37,029 nucleotides of DNA from Candidatus Opitulatrix roisinitermitis (GTDB lineage Bacteria; Actinomycetota; Actinomycetes; Actinomycetales; Bifidobacteriaceae): positions 1-37,029 of the forward strand of contig JAITRN010000020.1 of NCBI GenBank assembly GCA_031288355.1. The letters are read 5' to 3'. Of the stretch, positions 1 to 10,400 are shown piece by piece; positions within the stretch are counted from its first letter, which is position 1, and every line of letters starts with the position of its first letter. The notes under the pieces are model-generated. The model did no database searches. It was not told the origin of the DNA and worked only from the letters and a program-made list of their open reading frames with translations. The position numbers and the translations under genes are program-made.

Positions 1-449
1 CAGGCTTTGTCGCCAACTTTTATTTTATTATTAGCTGCTGTGGTAGATAGGCCAGAGCCTTTATAAATCAAATCTCCGCCGGTCCAGCTGCAAATAGTGT
101 TATAAAAATTAGTGTTGTCGCTGGAAATATTGCCGCTGCGGCCTGTGGAATTGTCGCAATTAGCCATCGCTTTATTCATATAGGCATAAACTGTTTTGGC
201 TGATGGAAAAGTGCTGTTGCTAGAATTTTCGTCTATTGTGTTATTTATCCCTAAATTGGTTAGTGCACCAGCTTGTGTCGTGGCTCCTGTGCCCCCAAAA
301 CTAATAGGCAAAGAAGCTCCTGAACCGGCCGCATTAGAAACCGAAGAGCCTGTTAAAAATGAGGCAATTGTGAAGAGCACGAAAATGGCTAAGGCTCCTA
401 ATTTTTCTAATTTAATTTTCTTTAATTTCAAATTGGTAAAATTACTCAT
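1..449 (-). CDS. Secreted phage-tail-fibre-like protein, 5' part only
   Basis: The minus strand is open from an ATG at 449-447 to the left edge of the window: 149 codons, with no stop seen. The N-terminus is basic (MSNFTNLKLKKIKLEKLG), followed by a hydrophobic stretch at residues about 18-34 and then small residues (SSVSNAAGSGA), as in a cleavable signal peptide. At residues 49-70 the protein reads PISFGGTGATTQAGALTNLG, a motif very common in phage tail fibres and related trimeric surface fibres. FPSAKTVYAYM (81-91) resembles the 'PSAKAV.D.L' motif that often follows it. Two cysteines (98, 120) lie further on. The gene is divergent from the giant surface-protein operon. A surface fibre or adhesin is inferred; the C-terminal half that would show the fold is outside the window. 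No clear Shine-Dalgarno sequence precedes the ATG. Confidence 0.8.
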   Translation of the reverse strand, partial: MSNFTNLKLKKIKLEKLGALAIFVLFTIASFLTGSSVSNAAGSGASLPISFGGTGATTQAGALTNLGINNTIDENSSNSTFPSAKTVYAYMNKAMANCDNSTGRSGNISSDNTNFYNTICSWTGGDLIYKGSGLSTTAANNKIKVGDKA

Positions 450-484
450 ACCTAAATTTTTACAAAAAAAAAAAACGCTCACTG

Positions 485-737
485 CCCCAACAAATTATTA
501 CCATAATGTTAAATTTAAATATTTTCAAATTATGCAAGAAAAAATTATTTTTTGAGTACCGCTTGTTTCGCAAGCCTGAGGTTATGCGCAATAATGCGCA
601 ACCTCAGGCGCGAACATACGCGCTGTGCTGAAAAAATGCTTGTCTAATATAAACTACGCACATTTTTTCAGACTACTCAAAAAATATTTTCTCTTGGCAT
701 TGAAAATATTAGTTTTCCAGGTAATAATTTGTTGGGG
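485..737. repeat. Large imperfect inverted repeat with promoter-like arms
   Basis: Left arm 485-559 and right arm 674-737 are inverted copies of one another with small gaps. Three matching blocks keep their order. GGTAATAATTTGTTGGGG is exact (minus strand 485-502, plus strand 720-737). TTGAAAATATT is exact (minus 518-528, plus 700-710). TATTTTTTGAGTA at 547-559 is matched by TACTCAAAAAATA at 674-686. Each arm reads outward like a promoter. On the right, TTGAAA at 700-705 lies 17 nt before AATAAT. On the left, TTGAAA (528-523) lies 17 nt before TATGGT (505-500), about 50 nt upstream of the minus-strand start codon. The promoter reading is an inference. Confidence 0.7.
560..673. other. Cluster of stem-loops in the centre of the inverted repeat
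   Basis: Four adjoining hairpins sit between the arms. GCTTG/CAAGC pairs at 562-566/572-576. CCTGAGGTT/AACCTCAGG pairs at 576-584/601-609, continued by GCGCA/TGCGC at 587-591/596-600 with a 2-nt bulge and a 4-nt loop. GCGCG/CGCGC pairs at 609-613/620-624. CTGAAAAAATG/CATTTTTTCAG pairs at 629-639/661-671. With the outer 13-bp stem (547-559/674-686) this forms a closed multi-branched structure. It is G+C-richer than its surroundings. It could be a structured RNA, the core of a small non-autonomous mobile element, or a cruciform-forming site. It is not a simple terminator, because both neighbouring genes point away from it. Confidence 0.55.
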
Positions 738-1015
738 TAGCTCGCTCTGGAAAAAAGTAATTAAATTGTTTTAGTTAATTGTCTTTTATTAGTTGAATTG
801 AAAAATTAGTCTGCAGTCCCACTCACTTTTGAAAATTTTTTTGCTATAAAATAAGCTACCGCAAAAATTTTCAAAACAATTTCTTGAAAAGCATATTGAC
901 GGTTTTCTAAAATATTAATTTTCCCGGTAATAATTTTTTGAAATAGTTCGCTAGAGCAAAAAAGTAATTAAATTGTTTTTAGTTAATGACGTTTTTGTGG
1001 TTGAATTGAAAAATA
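697..1015 (+). repeat. Diverged tandem duplication of the right arm
   Basis: The segment from about 697 to 808 recurs, diverged, at about 903-1015, an offset of 206-207 nt. Shared blocks include GGTAATAATTT (720-730 and 926-936), a 22-nt block beginning AAAAAAGTAATTAAATTG (751-772 and 958-979), AGTTAAT shortly after it, and TTGAATTGAAAAAT near the end. The intervening 'GCTCGCTCTGG' and 'GTTCGCTAGAG' also align loosely. In the first copy TTTTCCAG (713-720) and CTGGAAAA (747-754) can pair; the second copy has lost this. With the left arm of the inverted repeat, the module is present three times. Confidence 0.65.
827..876. repeat. AT-rich hairpin
   Basis: TTTTGAAAATTTTTTTGC (827-844) pairs with GCAAAAATTTTCAAAA (861-876), with two unpaired T in the left arm and a loop of about 16 nt. 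It lies between the two tandem module copies, much as the stem-loop cluster lies between the inverted arms. No adjoining gene would use it as a terminator. Confidence 0.5.
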
Positions 1016-1057
1016 ATTGTCAATTTTGGCATTTTATATAACACTTTTTTGGTATAT

Positions 1058-1196
1058 TACATAGTCAGTTTTTTTGGCGCAAATTAAGGCTTTTCGCCTT
1101 TATACTCAGCTTTTAAAACTTACATTTAATGTTATTTTAATAATATTTTTTTGCATTTTACATAGTCAGTTTTTTTGGCGCAAATTAAGGCTTTTC
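1058..1196 (+). repeat. 38-bp direct repeat, two copies 101 nt apart
   Basis: The blocks at 1058-1095 and 1159-1196 are identical. They start TACATAGTCAG, run through seven T and GGCGCAAATTAAGG, and end CTTTTC; weaker similarity extends on both sides. The end of copy 1 can form a small hairpin (AAGGC-TTTTC-GCCTT). In copy 2 a G-to-C change shortens that stem. There are only two copies, so this is not a CRISPR array. It may be a pair of binding sites or a duplicated leader piece upstream of the giant operon. Confidence 0.7.
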
Positions 1197-1377
1197 CCTT
1201 TTATATTTCGTCTTTAAAATTCGTATTTAATTATAAAACTATATGACTAATTTTATTAATAAAGTGTTATTTAAGTTTATCATGTCAGTCAAATAACCAT
1301 ATTTCTGTTATTTTTAAAGTATATTGTGTTAAAATATATAATATAATGTGTATTAATGCAACACATATGTATACATA

Positions 1378-1415
1378 TATAATGTAGTTGTACATCCGGA
1401 ATCGTAGAAAGAAGG
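1378..1415 (+). promoter_or_regulatory. Candidate -10 and ribosome-binding site for the giant operon
   Basis: A perfect TATAAT lies at 1378-1383, but no convincing -35 box lies 16-18 nt upstream. A second TATAAT at 1342-1347 is equally possible. A purine-rich GAAAGAAGG at 1407-1415 ends 12 nt before the ATG at 1428, which is rather distant for a Shine-Dalgarno sequence. Unlike malQ and ileS, this gene does not show the 6-nt leaderless spacing. Which TATAAT is used cannot be decided from sequence. Confidence 0.35.
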
Positions 1416-1427
1416 CTTTTTGAGAGA

Positions 1428-4400
1428 ATGAAAAAGTTGAAAAATAATTTTTTGAGGCTTTTGTCTTTCTTGGTTTCGGTTGGAAAAACTTTGATTTATG
1501 AGTTTTCCTCTATTAAAACAAGGCCGCATAATCATAAACATTTGAAATCTGCAACTATAAAAAATTATTTTAAGAAATTAGTCTGTTTTGTAGCAGGTTT
1601 AGCTGTTTTTCTCACAGGAACAATAGTTGCAATCACAACTCCATCTTTAAATCCGGTGTATTCTAACACTTTGATGAAAACTCCGTCTAATAAAGGAGCT
1701 GGTGAAGTTTTGGCTCCACAAGTAGTTTCCACTGCATTTTTGAAAAATAGCGTTGATGAAATATTGAATGTTAAATTGCCTGAATCAAGCTCTAAGAAAA
1801 ATGTAGAAACCTCTAAAAAACATCAGTTATTAGTCAAGGTAGATACTTCTAATGCTAAAAAAGCTGGTGAACTGATTATTGCTGAAAACAATGATTGGAA
1901 TGTGCCAACTCGTGATAAACAGAGTTTTGCTTATAAATACCCTAAAAATAGTTCTAGTTTTGAGGCTTTGGTTAATGTCTCGGATGACAATCATTTAACA
2001 GCTCGTTCCACCACCGACGTAAATATTCGTTTAACTGCTTTGGCTGATTTTTCAGATGTTCCTGCTGTTAGTTTGACAAAAAATTTAGAGTCTGACGGTA
2101 ATGACGATCAATTTCATAAATATTTTAAAGGGGATCCAACTCAAGTAAAACCTGAAACCGCTAAAGGCGAATTGGCTCCAGGCGGCACAAAGGCAATAAC
2201 ACCAGTTGTTTTGTATGATAACCAAGTAGGCATAGGAGCGGCTCTTAGCAAAAATAATTCTCTTTCTGTTTTAGGCAAGGGGTCAATTCCTTCAAGAAGC
2301 GAAAAAGACTCCTATCCTGTCAGGGCGGTATGGCTTACAATTTATGCTGGTGAAAGTGAAGTTAAAATAGGCGGGAGTGTAATTCCGGCTAAAACTAATA
2401 AAACTGTTATAGCCCAGGTGAATGAGGTTGGTTCAGTTGATTTTGAGGTTTCTGATCCTGCTTCTTTTGTTAAAATTTCTGCTTCAGGTTATGTGGGCGC
2501 GTCTTTTTATGATGAGGATCAAACAATTGTGGATGGTGGCATAGCTGTTTTGGGTTCACAAATGGATTCAAGTTTAGCTCAAGGTGTTCAAAATTTTGCA
2601 AAAATTGATGGGATTGAAGGCGGCGCTTTTCTGAATTTAGATAATGCCGATGAACAAAATTATGAACCAAATATAACAATTAATGATATTGGTGAAATAA
2701 CTTTAGGGAAACAAATATATGTTGAAGTAAAAGGAACAGTTGAGTCAAGTCCAGCATTGCAGAATGTTGCAATTTATGCAAATGGTCAATTTATTGCAAT
2801 TGCTAATATTGACCAAACCCAAAGTCCTGCTCGCTATTTTGCTAAAATTGTTCCAGGGGCAGGCCAGGCGAATATTTCGGCAGTGGCCACAACTTATTCT
2901 GGAAAACAAAAAACTGCTAGCACTTTGGCAGATGGGGTTAATGATCCAGGGCCTGATGTTCCTATAGTGTCAGATGACGCTTACACTCTTTCAGATGACG
3001 CTATGAATAGAATTTCTATTCAATCAGCTAATTCATTAACTTTTAAAGGGCCCGAAGACATTGTTGTGCCAGAGTTTGACAATATGGGAAATGTAGTTTA
3101 TGATTCAAACACAGGCAAGCAGCAGGTTCATGTAATTGACGCTGGAGATGTGGTTCTTTCGAATTATAAAGATAAAAGTAATTTTTCTCGAAGGGTTGTG
3201 GCAGTTGATAAATTTCCTTCAAAAATAGTTTTAATTACTTCAGACGCGGCATTGGACGATGTTTTTGAACAGGCCGATATGAAAGAATATCCAACTCTTA
3301 TGCCAAATTCTGCTTTACAGGTGGATTCGGCTTTGAAAAAAAACCAAAAGACAGGTGTCTATGAAGGAGATAAAAAGTTAGAATTATCAGAGGAAGAATA
3401 TAATCAGCTACAAAAAGATAGTAAGACTAGTTCTCAGACTGAGCTAGACTCCGACCAAAGTCAAACGCTTTCAAAAGAGCAGCAGCTTTATAACAGTTCT
3501 GAAAAACAGCCAGATAAAACGGCTCATGTCGGAGAAGAATTTACCGAAAGCGAAAAAAAGACAAATGAGTTTTTGGACGCTTCTGTGCAGCAGATGGAGA
3601 ATGGCGAAAAAATTCAGGGTCTTTATACTGATAAAAATAATACTGATAATTTACATTCCACCGGAGCAATTAAACAAGGGTCAATAACGCAGAATGGAGT
3701 AGCAAGCCCCCAAGCAGATATAGATACTCCTGATGTCCCCTCAGATCCAAATGATCCCCGTAGTGATGACCCTAGCGCATTAAGCGATTCAAACGGAGCT
3801 AATGGGCTTGACATAATAAGTTTGTGCGTTAATGTAGGGTTTGATATTACTGCTAAAGTCACTAGTCAATCAGGTCCTGTCAATCAAGTTGCAGTTAGTG
3901 CAAAAGCTCAGTTAAGGGCTTGTTTCAAATTTAATTTTATAATTGAATTTGGCATAAAGATTTTTTGGAAATGGAATTTTATTCCCCTAAAAGCATCTTT
4001 TCATTTTAAAATAGGTATATACGAACAGTCTTCGGCAAGGGTTTATCTGAAAGGTTCGTTGAATGTTCAAAAGAATTTAGCAGCATATCCTCTTGTGAAA
4101 TTTGATGATTTCTTTGTAGCCATGGTGGCTGCGGTTCCTCTTTGTTTTGAAATTGTTTTCACCACCAGTTATGCTCCCGGTCTAGTTTTTGAGGGAATGG
4201 GGACAGGGTCTATTTATGTTTCGCAAAGTTATATGAATTATTATGAATATAACTCTGGAGCTGACGATAATGGCGTGCATAAACACAGCAAAAATGGCTC
4301 TAAAACAGCTAATGTTTATGGCCAATTTGGAGCTTATTTTGATGCTTATTTTCCCTTGTCGTTAGAGCTTGTAGCATATGGAACGCTTAGACTTGAGTTA

Positions 4401-7400
4401 GCGATTTTGCCTTTTTTCAGAATAGGTTTTCAATTTACATTGTCGAATTATCCACAGCCTGATAATTTGTGTTCTATTTATGGCCCCCCCTGTGGCAGAT
4501 TGAATATATCGTTATATTTTGTTTTCCAAGTTTATATAGCAGCATATGTTAGATTTAAAATTGGCTGGAATTTAGGGCCCCTAAAGCTGCAATTTACGTT
4601 TAAATTTGCGGAGATTGCGTTTGGGCCTATTGGGGTTAATCTTTCTATTATTAGTTTAGTTAGAGAAACTCCGCCTAATCGTTGGATAGACATGTTTTAT
4701 AATCCTAGTGCGCCGGCTCCTGGTCCAGAACCTGGTCCAAGTCCTCCTAATCCAGCATATACGGGTCCGGGTTCAGTTTATAGTTATGGAGATAATGCTT
4801 ATGGTCAGCTGGGCAATGGTGAAAAAGGATCTTCTTCATATGATTTAGAGCCCGCGTTGGGTCTTTCTAATATTAAAAAAGTTGTGTCCTCGCCTTCTTC
4901 AAATGCCACTTACGCTTTAGATGATAAAGGCTATTTATATTCATGGGGCGACAATTCAAAAGGGCAGTTAGGGCGTGGATTTATAGGAGATAAGCCAACT
5001 AATTGGACTTCTTCTTCAAAATCTTCATCTGAGCCTGATAAGGTGGTTGACAAGAATGGTAATCCTTTATCGGGTCTGCAAGATATAGCGGCTTTTGATG
5101 GCGGGGGTTATGCTTTAACTAAACAAGGTTTAGTTTATTCGTGGGGCGACAATTCTTTAGGGCAGTTAGGAGATTCCAGTGCTAATTCAAGAACTTTTGC
5201 TGACCAAATTCCTGCTTTAGAAGCTGTGGAAATGATAGCAGGCGGTTCATCCACAGGTTATTGTGTTAAAGAAGATGGGACACTTTGGGCTTATGGCAAA
5301 AATATAACAAAAACTAGTGGTTCTTGGTCTTCCCCAACACGTTTAGGTTCTATTTCAAAGGCTAACGGTCAAGATGTAAAACTTATAGCTGCCGGAAGTG
5401 ATAATTTTTATTTTGCTTCTGATGATAAAATTTATGGAATAGGTGCTAATAATGGTGTAACTTTTGGTTCAGGGCAGCCAGATTTTATAACTTCTGAAAA
5501 TTATGCACTTGTGGCTAATCAACCTGATACTTCTAAAACTAATGGTTGGCATTCGCTTTCGGCTAATGGCCAAACGGCATACGCTTTAGGCAATGATGCA
5601 CAAGTTTATGCATGGGGAAAAAATGATTTTGGTCAGATTGGAAACGGTCAAAAAGGTTTAGAGAATGTTGGTTTAACAAAATGGCAGAGCACAAAAAGAG
5701 TTGCCAGTATTAGTGCAGGAAACGGTTTTGCTGTTGCAGAAACAGAAGATGGTAATATGTTAGGCTGGGGCAAAAATGATTCTGGTCAGTTAGGCTTAGC
5801 AAAAAATATTTCTCAAACTTCAACACCAACACTTAATCCAGCTAGCCATATTTCGCAAGTGGGGGCAGGGGGCAAAAACTCTTATATTGTTAGGAAAATT
5901 GCTAGTGTTGCAAGCACATCTGGAACTCTAAATCAGGTTGATTATAATTCTGATGGCCAATCTAGCGTATTGCCTGTGCAAGGCATAGCTCAGAACACTG
6001 CTAGTAAAACGGTCACAAATTCTATGGGGACTTTTGTTTTAACCAAAAAGGGAACAGTCAAAAAAATTATTAAAGAAACTCTGAGTTCAGAAGATATTAA
6101 TAATTCCAATAACGAAATAAATAAAGTTGAGGATATTGCTGCTTCTAAAGATGCTATTTTTGCTATGACAGAAGATGGTTCTGTTTTTAGTTGGTCAGAT
6201 AATGTTAATTCTAAGAGTTTAGGCAGAGCGGTTTCTAAAACTGAACAAGCTCAAACTCCAGCAAGAATTAAATTAGATAACACATTAGACGATAAAGGCA
6301 ATGTCATAAAAGAGCGTTGTGGGGAGGCTGATGAATCTGGAGTAACAGGTATTTCAGCTTTTTCAGATAGAGCTTTTGCGATTTGTCAAATCAATGGTGA
6401 AGGTTCTTTAGCAAATCCAGCTCATTTAATTGCTTGGGGGGATAACACAGATGGGGCTTTAGGCATAACAGACACTTCTGCTTATTCACAGGAGCCTCAG
6501 AGGGTCACAAAAATAGATATTGCAGGTTTAGATTTTCAGCCGTCGTCAATAGTGGCAGGAGCAAATTTCACAAGTGTTTTAAATAAGAATGGCTCTGTTT
6601 TAGCTTTTGGACAAACATCAGCTGCCGATTATATAAATGCTGTAAATAGTGCTTATTTCACAAAAGATAAAACTGTTGAAGATAGCAAAAATATAACGTC
6701 AATTACTGCTTCTTGGGGTGGATTTTATTTTGTGAATAAAAAAGGCGAAGTTTGGACATCAGGCCAAAGTGTTAACGATGGCGAAAAGGTTAGTCAAAAT
6801 ATAAAAGTGCCAGTTAAAGTAAATGGCCTTGATTATAATTTTGTAGTTTCTATTTCGGCTTTGAAAACAGATTCTAACAATTTAAATGATACTATTTTTG
6901 CGCAAACTGATGATAGTGAAATAATTGCTTTTGGAAATGATTTAGCGAATCCGCCTGGTTCTATGAAACCTAATAATTTTAATTCTATTTTTAATTCCGT
7001 TAGTGTTTGGTCAGGAGATTCACAAGCCTATATAATAACTGGTGATTATAATAGTCCCTCTGTCTTTAGTGAAGCAGGTTATTTGTTTTCAGCTGGGCAA
7101 AATTCGTCTGGCCAATTAGGCCTGAATTCTTTTGTATCACAAAGCAATTTAGAATTAGCCGAAGCCGCTGAAACTGGTCAAATTACTCAAGCTGCCTCAA
7201 ATAATTCCACAGGTTATGCACTAACTCCTGATGGAAAAATAATTTCTTTTGGCGGCAATTCTTTTGGACAAAGAGGCGTGGGGGATGTTTCAGAGGGCCA
7301 TAATGAAGGCACTTTTGTGACAGGTATGTCAAATGCTGTGCAAATTTCAGCTTCTGGTGATGCGGCTTTTGCTTTAGATAAATTTGGCGATGTTTGGGCT

Positions 7401-10400
7401 TGGGGACGTTTAGCCGATGGGTCATATTTGATTCCTCAGAAGCTTCAAACTGCCAATAATATAATTCAAATTAGTTCTGCTGCTGGTTCTTTATATATGA
7501 TTCGTTCTAATGGATCTGTTTTGTTATGGAATTTGGATTTTCAAAAACCTGCTAAGGTTTTAGAACAATTAAATCATATAGCACAAATTTCGGCTTCATC
7601 CAATTCTCTTTTGGCTTTGCAGAGTTTTAGCTCTGTAGATTCTGACGATTCAAGCAGTTCTGTAAATAATGTTTTAATTTATAATGAAGGTTCTGGCACA
7701 ACGCAAAAACAGGTTTTGCCAAAGGAGAGCGACGGAAAAGATATAACTGTCAAAAATATTGCTGCTAGCATAAATGGCGGAGCTGGGGCGGATGCTTCAA
7801 CATATTATATCACTGATAATAAAGGAGTGCTTTATGCCTGGGGATCAAATTCGGCCGGTCAAGCTAATCCGTATTCTAACGAGCCTAGTTTTTCTACGCC
7901 GCAAGCAGTTACAATTCCTATTAGTTCTAATGCTGTTAAAAGTTTAGCTGCGGGCTGGAAAGATGTTTATTTAACAGATGAGGATGGTGTGGTTTGGGCC
8001 TTTGGCGACAATTCATTTGGCCAGTTAGCTCAAGGAAACACAGATACTATTAGAAAGGTTGTCGCAATATCTGGTTATTCGGCTAAAGGGGTTTCGGCTG
8101 GCGAAAATACGCTTTTTGTTATGGGAGAAACCGAAAAAAATAATTATCAAGCTGGAGCAATTTATGCTTTGGGAGATAATACTAATGGTTCGCTTGGGGT
8201 GGATAGTAAAGAGGCTAAAGTTAATCAGTTTATGCCTGTAAATTCAGCTGTTAATCCATCAGGCGGCACAGCAGGAATAAATTTCATAAAAGTTGTGACT
8301 AACGGCAATACGACCGTTGCTTTAGATGAAAGCAAAAATGTTTGGCAGTGGGGTAAGGATTTTGACTCTTCTTCTGTTAGTAATCAACCAGTGCTTTTGC
8401 AAAGTATAAAAAATGTTTCAGATATCGCCATTGGTGGTCAAGCTGCTTATGCTTTGAAAACTGACAAAACCCTTTGGTCTTGGGGTGCAAATAATTTTGG
8501 TCAGTTAGGGAATAATAAATTGGATATTAAATCTTTGCCTAAATCAAATCCGGGAATAGTTTGGGGATTGTATAATATAGTCAGAATTGGTGCTGGAGGA
8601 GATTTTGCAATGGCTCAAAAATCTGATGGCACAGTTTATTCTTGGGGCAATAATGATTATTATCAGCTTGGTTTAGGGCAATATAAAAAAGACCTTTTTT
8701 ATGGCAGTCCGCAAATAGTTGAGGCTTTGCAAGGTGTGGCAGTTAAACAATTAACAGGCGGTTCTAAAACAGGCTATGTTTTAACAAATTCAGGCGATGT
8801 TTGGTCTTGGGGCAAAGGAGGCAATGGACAATTAGGTGATGGGACAATTTCAGAAAAGAAGGAGTTCCCATCCAAAATTGATATAACTCCAGGAACACGA
8901 AATACTACTCGAGTTTTTGCTTATAATATAGGAGCAAGCGATGATTCAGCTTTTGTTATGGGAAGTGATGGTTTGGTTTATGCTTGGGGCAAGAACGACA
9001 AAAATCAGCTTGGCACCATTGACGGCACCCAGCCAGAGCCTAATCCTTATTTATCAGCTTCACAAAACACTTTTGTTGCCGGTAAAACATCATATTTAAC
9101 TACTGGAAAAAATTCGGTTTATTTTGTAGATTATAATGGTGAGGATGTAGCTGGATTTGGAGGAAATGAAGCTGGGCAATTTGGCGGGTCCGCTCAGTCT
9201 TATGCCACAAAACAAAAACTTATAAAATCCTATAAAGGTAATCCTTTGTCTATTTCTGCTGGCGGCAATCAAATATATATAATTGTGCCAATAGATGTTC
9301 AAACTGGAACAGACACAAATATATGGGCTGTGGGAAATAATGATTCTGGTCAGTTAGGACAAGGTTCATCTGCTGCTAAATCTTCCCAAAAAATTCTTTC
9401 TGTTAGAGCTGTAGATGACGCTCGAGGTGTAACAGCGGCTAATGTGGCAGCAGTTAATCAAACAGGGGCAGCAGCGTTGCAAGACGGCAGAGTTCTATCT
9501 TGGGGTTCGGCTGCTAATGGTCTTTTAGGCAATAATTCTCAAACAGGAACTCGTTCTTTGGCCGATTTTGTTTTGCCGCCAAAAGGTGGTCAGCAGTTTT
9601 TAGTTAATAATTCGTCTGCGTGTATTGAATCATTTTGTGAGGTGCAAGATATTATAAGTGCAGGAGCAGCTTTTTATGCTTTGACTTTTAGCGGAGCAAT
9701 TTATGCTTGGGGGAATTATCAAGGTAATAATAAATTAGTGCCAACTTTGGTTTTGGCTCCTGGCGAAGGTTTAGATAAAATAACAAATATGGACTCTAAG
9801 GGAAGCCGTATTGTTGCCTGGCACGACAAATCTCTTGATAGCTCTTCAGACGATTGTGTCAACAGTCTTTGGGCCTGGACAAATGATACAGCACCTGTCA
9901 AGATAAATATTTCAAATGATAATAAAGACAGTATAGAGAAAGTTTTTGTGACAGCAGACGCTTATTATGCTGTTGTTGTTTTGGCAGCGGGCAATAGAAC
10001 TATTTTTGCTTGGGGCTCTAACACAAATTGCGCTTTAGCAGATACTATCACTTGTAGTTTGGCGTCTGGGCATAAAGAAGGCACTCCTTTTATTCCGGGA
10101 ATGTTGTCTAAAACACCTTTGGTGGATACGGTTAAAGATTTTACTGTTAAAGATAGTCAAAATTTGGCTTTAGATAAAGAAGGTCATATTTGGAAATGGG
10201 GGAAGACTCCTGGTAATATGGATCCGACAATTAGTCAAGATATGACTTTAAGCGGATCAAAATTTGTAGATAATGGTAATTCTCAATTTGTTTATACGAA
10301 ATGTTCGTCAGATTCATCTGATTGTAATCCAACTCAAGTTTATGCTGAAGGCAAAAATAATTATGGACAACTTGGCACAAATAGTGTGTCAGATGTTGCA

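Larger units (their letters stand above)
450..1427. other. Long divergent intergenic region made of repeats
   Basis: I see no convincing gene in these 978 bases between the minus-strand tail-fibre-like gene and the first giant gene. The stretch is very AT-rich and contains a large inverted repeat (485-737), a stem-loop cluster inside it, a diverged tandem copy of one arm (to about 1015), a further hairpin (827-876) and a 38-bp direct repeat (1058-1095 and 1159-1196). It probably carries the promoters for both flanking units and may be the relic of repeated local duplication. Confidence 0.75.

Noticed and set aside
196-555. Plus-strand frame of 119 codons
   Set aside because: It is antisense to the tail-fibre-like gene, which has a signal peptide and recognisable motifs, and its tail translates AT-rich intergenic DNA.
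1058-1196. CRISPR array
   Set aside because: Only two copies, with no further repeat-spacer units and no cas genes nearby.
1353-1541. Minus-strand frame overlapping the start of the first giant gene
   Set aside because: No recognisable protein features. The opposite strand carries the signal anchor of a clear gene.
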